This document shows positions 1 to 5,945 of a stretch of DNA of 6,669 bases, one piece after another. The notes beneath the pieces were generated by a model. The model did no database searches and was not told the DNA's origin. It worked only from the letters and a program-made list of their open reading frames with translations. This stretch comes from Thermotoga sp. (GTDB lineage Bacteria > Thermotogota > Thermotogae > B21-G9): the NCBI GenBank assembly GCA_003641545.1, contig QNAU01000072.1, forward strand, positions 1 through 6,669. The letters run 5' to 3'. Numbering within the stretch: position 1 is the stretch's first letter; each line of letters starts with the position of its first letter. A program made the translations under genes and the position numbers.

Positions 1-303
1 AACGTGGATGGAAATGGTGATTTCCTTCACCTCATCTTGAAATGCGATGGTAAGATGATCGAGAACCACTTGATTTTGAGGAAATTCAGGGAGATCGGAT
101 TAAGGGATCCGAAGATCTCGTGGAAAGTCGAGGGTAAAAAAATAACTTTGAAATCCGAAAAACCAGCCTTTGGAGTTCAAATTGAAAACTGTAAGCCATC
201 CGACAACTATTTGGTGATCTTCCCCGGATACATGGTCGAAGTTGATTTCGAAGGTGACCCGTCCAAGATCAGCGTGAGGAATCTATACGATTTTATAAGA
301 TAG
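1..303 (+). CDS. 3' end of a probable glycoside hydrolase family 2 (beta-mannosidase-like) gene, partial
   Basis: The reading frame is open at the left edge and ends at TAG 301-303, so only the last 100 residues are seen; the GTG at 4 is very likely an internal codon and not the start. The fragment has the look of a beta-sandwich: an alternating hydrophobic pattern, then the segments [15 protein letters not shown] and [20 protein letters not shown]. In GH2 beta-mannosidases the C-terminal Ig-like domain has a comparable layout, with 'L.DP.I' followed by a strand, a 'DN.f...PG' turn and a last strand before the stop. No catalytic residue lies in this part, so the enzyme activity is inferred only from this tail. 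It lies 29 bases upstream of hutU on the same strand, and the two may share a transcript. It could also be the tail of another Ig-fold glycosidase or an unrelated beta-sandwich protein. Confidence 0.6.
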   Translation, partial: NVDGNGDFLHLILKCDGKMIENHLILRKFREIGLRDPKISWKVEGKKITLKSEKPAFGVQIENCKPSDNYLVIFPGYMVEVDFEGDPSKISVRNLYDFIR

Positions 304-317
304 ATGATTCTCAAAGT

Positions 318-324
318 GGGGAGG
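318..324 (+). promoter_or_regulatory. Ribosome binding site of hutU
   Basis: GGGGAGG lies 8 bases before the ATG at 333 and fixes that start. The whole gap after the preceding gene is 29 bases, and I see no convincing -35/-10 pair or terminator in it. This fits read-through transcription from the upstream gene. Confidence 0.8.
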
Positions 325-332
325 CGATTAAG

Positions 333-1997
333 ATGGGTGTTGAAACTGGAAGGATTGTGAGAGCGCCGAGGGGAACGACTTTGACGTGCAAGAGCTGGCA
401 GACGGAAGCTGCGATGAGGATGCTCATGAACAATCTCGATCCGGAAGTTGCAAAGGACCCAGCCAACTTGATCGTCTATGGTGGAACAGGAAAGGCGGCG
501 AGAAACTGGGAAGCATTCGATAAAATCGTTGAAACTTTGAAAAGACTCGAGAATGATGAAACTCTTCTGATTCAGTCTGGAAAACCCGTAGCCGTGTTCA
601 AAACGCACGAGTGGGCTCCGAGAGTTCTCATAGCGAATTCCCTCCTCGTTCCCAAATGGGCTGATTGGGAATACTTCAGGGAGCTGGAAGAGAGAGGATT
701 GATAATGTACGGTCAGATGACCGCCGGAAGTTGGATATACATAGGAACCCAGGGGATACTTCAGGGAACGTATGAAACTTTCTATGCGGTTGCGAAGAGG
801 TATTTTGGAGGATCTCTCAAGGGAAAATTCGTGTTGACCGCAGGGCTCGGAGAGATGGGAGGAGCGCAACCACTCGCCGCAACCATGAACGGTGCCATCA
901 TGCTCGCTGTGGAGGTGAACAAGAAGGCGATAGAGAGAAGGTTGAAGACCGGATACCTCGATGAATGGACAGATTCTCTCGACACCGCCTTGAAAATGGT
1001 GGATTCAGCCAGAAGGGAAGGGAAAGCGTTATCCATAGGACTGCTTGGGAACGCAGCGGAGATACATCCAGAGTTGGTCAGAAGAGGTGTTATACCCGAT
1101 GTTGTCACGGATCAAACCGCGGCGCACGATCCGTTGAATGGCTACATACCCAAGGGATTATCCGTCGAAGAAGCGGACGAGTTGAGGAAAAAGGATCCAC
1201 AAGATTACCTCAACAGGGTTTATGACTCGGTGGCTGAACATATAAATGCAATATTGGAGATGCAGAAACAGGGAGCCAAAGTGTTCGAGTACGGGAACAA
1301 CATAAGAAGATTGGCATACGATCACGGTGTGGAGAATGCCTTCGATATACCGGGATACGTTCCGGAATACATAAGACCACTCTTCAGCGAAGGTAAGGGA
1401 CCTTTCAGATGGGTCGCACTCTCGGGGGATCCTGAAGACATATACAAGACGGATAGAAAAGTGTTGGAACTCTTCCCAGATGATGATCATCTCAGAACGT
1501 GGATAGAGATGGCACAGAAGAAGGTCAAATGGCAGGGATTACCCGCGAGAATATGCTGGCTCGGATACGGTGAGAGGGAGAAATTCGGTCTCGCCATAAA
1601 CGACATGGTCAAGAGGGGTGAGCTGAAGGCACCGATAGTTATAGGCAGGGATCACCACGACACCGGATCGGTCGCATCTCCATACAGGGAAACCGAAGCG
1701 ATGAAGGATGGTTCCGACGCCATAGCGGATTGGCCCATTCTGAACGCACTCCTGAACACGAGTAGTGGGGCAACCTGGGTCTCCGTGCATCACGGTGGAG
1801 GTGTGGGAATAGGATATTCGATTCACGCGGGTATGGTCATAGTTGCGGATGGAACGGATGAGACCGCGAAGAAGTTGTCAAGGGTTTTGAACAACGATCC
1901 CGGACTCGGAGTCGTGAGACACGCGGATGCTGGATACGAAATAGCCGTAAAGACGGTCAAGGAGAAGGGAATCGACATGCCGATGATCTCATCTTGA
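333..1997 (+). CDS. hutU: Urocanate hydratase (urocanase, EC 4.2.1.49)
   Basis: This cytoplasmic enzyme adds water to urocanate to give 4-imidazolone-5-propionate, the second step of histidine degradation, using tightly bound NAD+ as an electrophile. The 554 residues match the family's usual length of about 550-560. Visible landmarks are GTGKAARNW (51-59), the glycine-rich NAD-site segment [15 protein letters not shown] (170-184), [12 protein letters not shown] (260-271), YGNNIR (320-325), IRPLF (347-351), [12 protein letters not shown] (363-374), and the family signature [10 protein letters not shown] (400-409), whose Cys408 matches the conserved active-site cysteine (Cys410 of the Pseudomonas enzyme). 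These are followed by [19 protein letters not shown] (445-463), HHGGGVG (486-492) and RHADAGY (529-535). The ATG start has a good ribosome binding site. From memory, most family members have GLGGMGG and GRDHLDSGS where this one has GLGEMGG and GRDHHDTGS. No other hut gene is in view. The last 9 bases overlap the end of the convergent ATPase gene. Confidence 0.97.
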   Translation: MGVETGRIVRAPRGTTLTCKSWQTEAAMRMLMNNLDPEVAKDPANLIVYGGTGKAARNWEAFDKIVETLKRLENDETLLIQSGKPVAVFKTHEWAPRVLIANSLLVPKWADWEYFRELEERGLIMYGQMTAGSWIYIGTQGILQGTYETFYAVAKRYFGGSLKGKFVLTAGLGEMGGAQPLAATMNGAIMLAVEVNKKAIERRLKTGYLDEWTDSLDTALKMVDSARREGKALSIGLLGNAAEIHPELVRRGVIPDVVTDQTAAHDPLNGYIPKGLSVEEADELRKKDPQDYLNRVYDSVAEHINAILEMQKQGAKVFEYGNNIRRLAYDHGVENAFDIPGYVPEYIRPLFSEGKGPFRWVALSGDPEDIYKTDRKVLELFPDDDHLRTWIEMAQKKVKWQGLPARICWLGYGEREKFGLAINDMVKRGELKAPIVIGRDHHDTGSVASPYRETEAMKDGSDAIADWPILNALLNTSSGATWVSVHHGGGVGIGYSIHAGMVIVADGTDETAKKLSRVLNNDPGLGVVRHADAGYEIAVKTVKEKGIDMPMISS

Positions 1998-2972
1998 AAA
2001 TAGATGACATCTGACGAAATGGCCCTTCTCCACCTCGATTAAATCTGGGATTTCTTTCTTGCATACGTCCATGGAGAAATCACACCTTGGGTTGAAACCA
2101 CAACCAGCCGGAGGATTCGATGGATCCGGTACTTCTCCTTTTGGTATTATTTTCTCCTTCCTCCTGTTCGGATCCGGGAGAGGTATGGAAGCCATCAGAA
2201 CCTTGGTGTATGGATGGAGAGGATTGTTGAATATGGTATCCTTATCACCGAATTCGACGATCTTTCCGAGATACATCACAGCTACCTTGTCCGCTATGTA
2301 ATCCACAACCGCGAGATTGTGCGTTATGAATAGATAGGTTAAGGACAACCTCTTTTTTAGATCTATCAAAAGGTTGAGGATTCTGGATTGAACGGAAACA
2401 TCCAATGCGGATGTCGGTTCGTCCAGCACTATGAAGCTCGGTCTGAGTATTATCGCCCTCGCTATGGCGATCCTCTGCCTCTGTCCCCCACTGAACTCGT
2501 GAGGGTATCTGTACATGTGTTCTTCCCTCAACCCAACACTTTCCAAGGTTTCCTTGACTTTGTCGAGTATCTCGAGTCTCGAGAGATCCGTGTGTATCTT
2601 CAAGGGTTCTCCGACTATGTCCTTCACGAGTTTCCTCGGATGAAGAGAATTGTAGGGATTCTGAAAAACTATCTGCATCTTTTTCCTCAGCTCCTTTATT
2701 CTGTCCTTGTTCTCCTCCTTGAACATGTTGATTCCCTCGAACAGAACCTCACCTTCCGTTGGTTTCAACAATCCAAGAATCGTCCTACCGAATGTCGTTT
2801 TACCACATCCAGATTCACCGACAAGAGCCAAGGTTTCACCTCTTTCTATGCTCAGTGAAACCCCGTCAACCGCTCTGACGTAATTCTTGACCCTGAGAAG
2901 GATCCCGCTCCTTATGGGAAAGTATTTCTTCAGATCTTCGACCTTCATGATAACGTTGTTCATCTCAGCCAT
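1989..2972 (-). CDS. Opp/Dpp-family ABC transporter ATPase, OppF/DppF type
   Basis: This is one of two ATPase subunits that power a peptide- or oligosaccharide-type importer from the cytoplasmic side of the membrane. With the start chosen here it has 327 residues. It shows Walker A GESGCGKT (52-59), Q-loop Gln104, ABC signature FSGGQ (160-164), Walker B FIVLDE (180-185), D-loop SALD (188-191) and switch His218. The C-terminal oligopeptide-transporter extension carries four cysteines (291, 297, 304, 322) spaced as in family members that bind a [4Fe-4S] cluster. The reading frame runs open to 3098, but the ATG at 2972 is preferred: it has AAGAGGTGA 5 bases upstream and puts the family's usual N-terminus ([12 protein letters not shown]) near residue 9. 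The upstream extension would only be out-of-frame reading of the preceding ATPase gene. It overlaps that gene by 8 bases and is the last gene of the operon. Its stop lies inside the end of hutU on the other strand. Confidence 0.95.
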   Translation of the reverse strand: MAEMNNVIMKVEDLKKYFPIRSGILLRVKNYVRAVDGVSLSIERGETLALVGESGCGKTTFGRTILGLLKPTEGEVLFEGINMFKEENKDRIKELRKKMQIVFQNPYNSLHPRKLVKDIVGEPLKIHTDLSRLEILDKVKETLESVGLREEHMYRYPHEFSGGQRQRIAIARAIILRPSFIVLDEPTSALDVSVQSRILNLLIDLKKRLSLTYLFITHNLAVVDYIADKVAVMYLGKIVEFGDKDTIFNNPLHPYTKVLMASIPLPDPNRRKEKIIPKGEVPDPSNPPAGCGFNPRCDFSMDVCKKEIPDLIEVEKGHFVRCHLFSR

Positions 2973-3954
2973 TCTTTTCACCTCTTGTGAACAGATGACA
3001 AGCAACGAAATGATCTTTTTCCACCTCAACCATCTCTGGAAATTCCTTCGAGCATACTTCCATCGCTTTGGAGCATCTTGGATGGAATCTACAACCACTC
3101 GGTGGGTGAACGAGATCCGGAACTATGCCGGGTATGGTTTCGAGAGGTTCTCTCTGACCGATCCTCGGGACCGCATTCAACAGTCCCTTTGTGTAGGGAT
3201 GAACGGGGTTCCTGAAGATGGTGTAAACATCCCCTATTTCCACCACATTTCCAGCATACATTATGACGACTCTGTCCGAGTATTCTGCCACCACCCCGAG
3301 ATCGTGAGTTATGAACAGAACGGAGGTTCTGAATTTCGAAACGAGGTCCTTTATAAGGTTCAAAATTTGTGCCTGTATCGTGACATCCAGAGCCGAAGTT
3401 GGCTCATCCGCTATGAGGAGTTTCGGCTTCTTCAAAAGTCCCATGGCTATCATTACCCTCTGCGCCATGCCACCGGATAGCTCGTGTGGATACTTGTTCA
3501 TCAACCCTTTGGGATCGGGAAGTCCAACTGCATCCAGAATGTCCATCACCTTCTCTTCCGCTTCCCTCGATTTCTGCGGTATTCCATCCGCTATGGATAC
3601 CGCCTCTTTCAACTGCGTTCCAACCTTCAGAACGGGATTGAGAGATACCTTTGGTTCCTGAAAGATCATCGCGATCTCTTTACCCCTAACCTTTCTCATA
3701 TCGTCCTCGGAAAGCTTCAGTAGATCTGTGCCATCGAATATTATCTCCCCATCTATTATCTCTCCCGGTTGCTGTATCAGACGCATTATGGACAAAGCGG
3801 TGACGGATTTGCCACATCCGGTTTCGCCAACTATTCCAACGAATTCCTCTCTTCCTATCTCAAAATTCACACCGTTGAGAGCCTTAACGATGCCTCTGTA
3901 TGTTCTGAATATGACCCTGAGATTTCTGACGGATAGAAGCTTGGAATCCTCCAA
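2965..3954 (-). CDS. Opp/Dpp-family ABC transporter ATPase, OppD/DppD type
   Basis: This is the partner ATPase of the importer, 329 residues, expected to form a heterodimer with the OppF-type subunit beneath the two permeases. Landmarks are Walker A GETGCGKS (43-50), Q-loop Gln99, ABC signature LSGGM (159-163), Walker B LLIADE (179-184), D-loop SALD (187-190) and switch His217. The C-terminal extension has HPY (252-254) and four cysteines (288, 294, 301, 319) placed as in the cluster-binding motif of DppD/OppD proteins. The N-terminus LLSVRNLRVIFRTYRG is typical of the D-type rather than the F-type subunit. The start is TTG, supported by a near-perfect AGGAGGTGA 7 bases upstream that overlaps the stop of the preceding permease gene. 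The gap to that permease is 7 bases and the overlap with the next ATPase is 8 bases, so translation is probably coupled. The transported substrate cannot be told from this subunit. Confidence 0.95.
   Translation of the reverse strand: MEDSKLLSVRNLRVIFRTYRGIVKALNGVNFEIGREEFVGIVGETGCGKSVTALSIMRLIQQPGEIIDGEIIFDGTDLLKLSEDDMRKVRGKEIAMIFQEPKVSLNPVLKVGTQLKEAVSIADGIPQKSREAEEKVMDILDAVGLPDPKGLMNKYPHELSGGMAQRVMIAMGLLKKPKLLIADEPTSALDVTIQAQILNLIKDLVSKFRTSVLFITHDLGVVAEYSDRVVIMYAGNVVEIGDVYTIFRNPVHPYTKGLLNAVPRIGQREPLETIPGIVPDLVHPPSGCRFHPRCSKAMEVCSKEFPEMVEVEKDHFVACHLFTRGEKNG
2978..2986 (-). promoter_or_regulatory. Ribosome binding site that decides the start of the OppF-type ATPase
   Basis: AAGAGGTGA, read on the minus strand, lies 5 bases before the ATG at 2972. 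It is inside the last codons of the OppD-type gene, so ribosomes finishing that gene (stop at 2967-2965) can restart at once. This rules against the ATG/GTG options farther upstream. Confidence 0.8.
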
Positions 3955-3961
3955 CTTTATT

Positions 3962-3970
3962 TCACCTCCT
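3962..3970 (-). promoter_or_regulatory. Ribosome binding site of the OppD-type ATPase, overlapping the upstream stop codon
   Basis: The minus-strand sequence AGGAGGTGA both encodes the last two arginines and stop (AGG AGG TGA) of the OppC-type permease and serves as a near-perfect Shine-Dalgarno site 7 bases before the TTG start at 3954. The strength and spacing of this site are the main reason for accepting a TTG start. Confidence 0.85.
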
Positions 3971-4855
3971 GAGCCTTGGATCGAGCATATCCCTTATACC
4001 ATCACCGAGCAGGTTGAATCCGAGAACGACTATGGCTATAGCCAAACCTGGAAATGTGGATATCCACCATTGATCGACGAGATAATTCCTTCCATCGCTG
4101 ACCATGGCTCCCCATTCCGGTGTCGGAGGTTGAGCTCCAAGACCGAGGAATCCGAGCCCCGCAGCGGTCAATATTATGGTTCCCATCCTGAGTGTGAGTT
4201 GAACCAGAACGGGGGAAATGCACATCGGGAGAACATGAAGAAATATGATTCTCAGATGGCTCGCACCTATGGCTTTCTCCGCCTCTATGTACTCCATATT
4301 CTTGACTCTCATCGCTTCGGCTCTCGCAAGTCTTGCGTATCTCGTCCAATACACCAAAGAGATCGCTATTATCGTGTTGGTCAAACTCGGTCCCATGGCT
4401 GCTGCAAAAGCCATCGCGAGAACCAAACCGGGGAAAGCCAAGAACATATCCGTTATTCTCATCAGTATCTCATCCACTATTCCTCCAAAGTAACCGGAGA
4501 ACACACCTATCATCGTTCCAACTCCACCACTTATCAGCGAAACCAGCAGTATGATCCACAGTGCTATTCTGGAACCGTAGAGAACCCTACTGAATATGTC
4601 CCTACCGAATTGGTCAGTCCCAAAGAGATGTTCCCTGCTTGGGGGAAGGAGTTTTTCCTTGAGATTTTGCTCGATTGGATCGTAAGGGGCAACGAATGGA
4701 GCCACGATCGCTACCATCAGAAATGCCAGGACTATGATGGTTCCAACCATCGTCAACCTGCTCTTTCTCCAAAGATACATGGTATGCTTTAAATCCTCTA
4801 TCATGGGCTTGTAACTTTCAGGAACCGGTATCCCAAGTATCCTCATGCAAATCAC
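3962..4855 (-). CDS. Opp/Dpp-family ABC transporter permease, OppC/DppC type
   Basis: This is the second inner-membrane subunit of the importer, 297 residues, normal for the family. The N-terminal part has one membrane segment (about 36-57) ending in APFVAPYDP, typical of the OppC N-terminal domain. The signature HLFGTDQFGRDIFSRVLYG (76-94) follows, then further hydrophobic segments at roughly 97-122, 138-156, 159-172, 205-240 and 267-285. The cytoplasmic EAA coupling loop, which docks on an ATPase, is at about 189-212 (YIEAEKAIGAS...). The GTG at 4855 is taken as the start: it forms a GTGA overlap of 4 bases with the stop of the upstream permease and has AAGGA 7 bases before it. An ATG three codons later (4846), with GAGGG 10 bases upstream, is nearly as good. 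The protein ends in Arg-Arg, coded by bases that double as the ribosome binding site of the next gene. Confidence 0.94.
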   Translation of the reverse strand: MICMRILGIPVPESYKPMIEDLKHTMYLWRKSRLTMVGTIIVLAFLMVAIVAPFVAPYDPIEQNLKEKLLPPSREHLFGTDQFGRDIFSRVLYGSRIALWIILLVSLISGGVGTMIGVFSGYFGGIVDEILMRITDMFLAFPGLVLAMAFAAAMGPSLTNTIIAISLVYWTRYARLARAEAMRVKNMEYIEAEKAIGASHLRIIFLHVLPMCISPVLVQLTLRMGTIILTAAGLGFLGLGAQPPTPEWGAMVSDGRNYLVDQWWISTFPGLAIAIVVLGFNLLGDGIRDMLDPRLRR

Positions 4856-5862
4856 ACCCTCATCCTTGGATCTAAGAATGCGTAAATTATGTCAACGATC
4901 AAATTGACCAAGGAATATATGAAAGCTATGTAGAGCGTTCCTCCCATCACCGCGGGATAGTCCAGAACGAGATAACCGTTCGTTATGTATCTTCCAAGTC
5001 CGGGCCACGAGAAGACCGTTTCGGTCAGAACCGCTCCTTCGAGCAAACTACCGAAGGTCAGACCTATTATGGTCACGGTAGGTATGAGCGCATTTCTGAG
5101 TGCGTGATTCCTCACAACTTTTCTCTCTTCCAATCCCTTCGATCTGGCGGTCGTTATGTATTCCTGTCTCAGAACATCCAACATGCTTGCACGGGTTATC
5201 CTGGCTATCGAAGCGGTCGCACTGTAACCCAAAACGAATGCGGGCATTATCAGGTGAAGAAGACCGTTCTTCAACGCCTCCCAGTTCCCCGTGAGTAGAG
5301 AGTCGATCACTATGGATCCAGTTATCCTCTTCGGTGGGGTGAGGAATATATCGAGTCTCCCCGGACCGGGCAGAATATCCAACTTGTAGTAAAAGATCAG
5401 TAAAAGCAAAAGACCCGTCCAGAAAACTGGCATGGAAACACCGAGAATCGAAAAGACCCTCGCGAAATGGTCTATCCCCTTGTTACGGTTCACGGCGGAT
5501 GCAACTCCCAACCATATTCCAAGTATTACTGACAGTATCGTTGCAGCAATCGCAAGTTCCATGGTTGCGGGAAAGAACTTCTTAATGTCCTCGAGAACGG
5601 GTCTGTTGGTTCTGAAGGATACCCCGAGATCCCCCCTGAGAACCCCGAGAAGATACGAAACGAACCTTTCAGCTAAAGGTTTGTCCAATCCCAATTTTTT
5701 CTTGTATTCATCCACAACCTCGGGAGGAGCATTCCCTCCGAGTAGAGCACCGATGGGATCGGCAGGTATAACGTTGGCTATTATGAAGACTATACACAGA
5801 ACACCGAAGAGAACGAGAACCATCAACAGGAGTCTTCTAACTATGAAATTCAAGAGGTTCAT
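4852..5862 (-). CDS. Opp/Dpp-family ABC transporter permease, OppB/DppB type
   Basis: This is the first inner-membrane subunit of the importer, 336 residues, a usual length. The N-terminus FIVRRLLLMVLVLFGV leads into the first membrane segment (about 7-30), ending in IPADPI, as expected for OppB/DppB. A periplasmic region with the family-type GLDKPLAERFVSYL (58-71) and GDLGVSF (77-83) follows. Further hydrophobic segments lie near 103-123, 137-158, 200-222, 262-285 and 303-329. The cytoplasmic EAA loop is at about 234-261 (EYITTARSKGL...RNALIP). FSWPGLGRY (284-292) is the typical late periplasmic motif. The ATG start has GGAGG 7 bases upstream. It is separated from the binding-protein gene by 83 bases that contain a strong hairpin, so it may be made at a lower level than that protein. 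Its stop overlaps the start of the OppC-type gene by 4 bases. Confidence 0.95.
   Translation of the reverse strand: MNLLNFIVRRLLLMVLVLFGVLCIVFIIANVIPADPIGALLGGNAPPEVVDEYKKKLGLDKPLAERFVSYLLGVLRGDLGVSFRTNRPVLEDIKKFFPATMELAIAATILSVILGIWLGVASAVNRNKGIDHFARVFSILGVSMPVFWTGLLLLLIFYYKLDILPGPGRLDIFLTPPKRITGSIVIDSLLTGNWEALKNGLLHLIMPAFVLGYSATASIARITRASMLDVLRQEYITTARSKGLEERKVVRNHALRNALIPTVTIIGLTFGSLLEGAVLTETVFSWPGLGRYITNGYLVLDYPAVMGGTLYIAFIYSLVNLIVDIIYAFLDPRMRV
4863..4867 (-). promoter_or_regulatory. Ribosome binding site for the GTG start of the OppC-type permease
   Basis: AAGGA on the minus strand stands 7 bases before GTG 4855. A second purine run, GAGGG at 4861-4857, would serve the alternative ATG at 4846. 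The two sites overlap the end of the OppB-type gene, so both options keep the genes coupled. The choice between them changes only three residues. Confidence 0.55.
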
Positions 5863-5895
5863 GTCTCATCCTCCAGTTGATCATCTTTCATAATT

Positions 5896-5925
5896 AATCG
5901 GGATCCACGCGAGTGGATCCCGATT
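5896..5925 (-). repeat. Perfect 13-bp inverted repeat (mRNA hairpin) between the binding-protein and permease genes
   Basis: Arms 5896-5908 and 5913-5925 are exact reverse complements around a 4-base loop. On the operon's strand the loop is TCGC. The hairpin begins 20 bases after the binding-protein stop and ends 33 bases before the permease ATG. No run of U follows it on the minus strand (the next bases are AATTATGAAAG), and none follows directly on the plus strand either. It is therefore unlikely to be a full intrinsic terminator. An inferred role is to protect the 3' end of the binding-protein mRNA or to attenuate downstream transcription, as is known for hairpins after binding-protein genes in other ABC operons such as malE-malF. 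Each arm contains GGATCC. Confidence 0.75.
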
Positions 5926-5945
5926 GAGGAAAAATCCCATTCTTT

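Noticed and set aside
207..869. Open frame of 220 codons on the - strand opposite the GH2-like tail and hutU
   Set aside because: It is antisense to a clear urocanase gene, has no recognisable domain and no supported start.
1998..3070. Similar 3' ends of the two ATPase genes as a recent direct repeat
   Set aside because: The likeness follows the shared C-terminal protein motif (DHFVACHLF versus GHFVRCHLF). The DNA is diverged between them, as expected for ancient paralogues, with no sign of a recent duplication.
2973..3098. Possible 42-residue N-terminal extension of the OppF-type ATPase (open frame from 3098)
   Set aside because: It lies wholly within the 3' end of the OppD-type gene in another frame, has no family likeness, and the ATG at 2972 has a strong ribosome binding site 5 bases upstream.
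3728..4792. Open frame of 354 codons on the + strand
   Set aside because: It runs antisense through the start of the OppD-type gene and nearly all of the OppC-type permease gene. Its protein is low in order and rich in Ser/His/Tyr/Arg with no recognisable motif, as expected for an antisense shadow in this codon style.
5896..5925. Reading the hairpin as a standard Rho-independent terminator ending the binding-protein transcript
   Set aside because: No U-tract follows the stem on the minus strand, and the downstream permease gene needs transcription from upstream because no clear promoter is visible in the gap.
5896..5925. Two GGATCC sites in the hairpin arms as a possible cloning or linker artefact
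   Set aside because: GGATCC also occurs at several other places in the window inside genes, and the hairpin sits in a natural position between two operon genes with normal flanking sequence.
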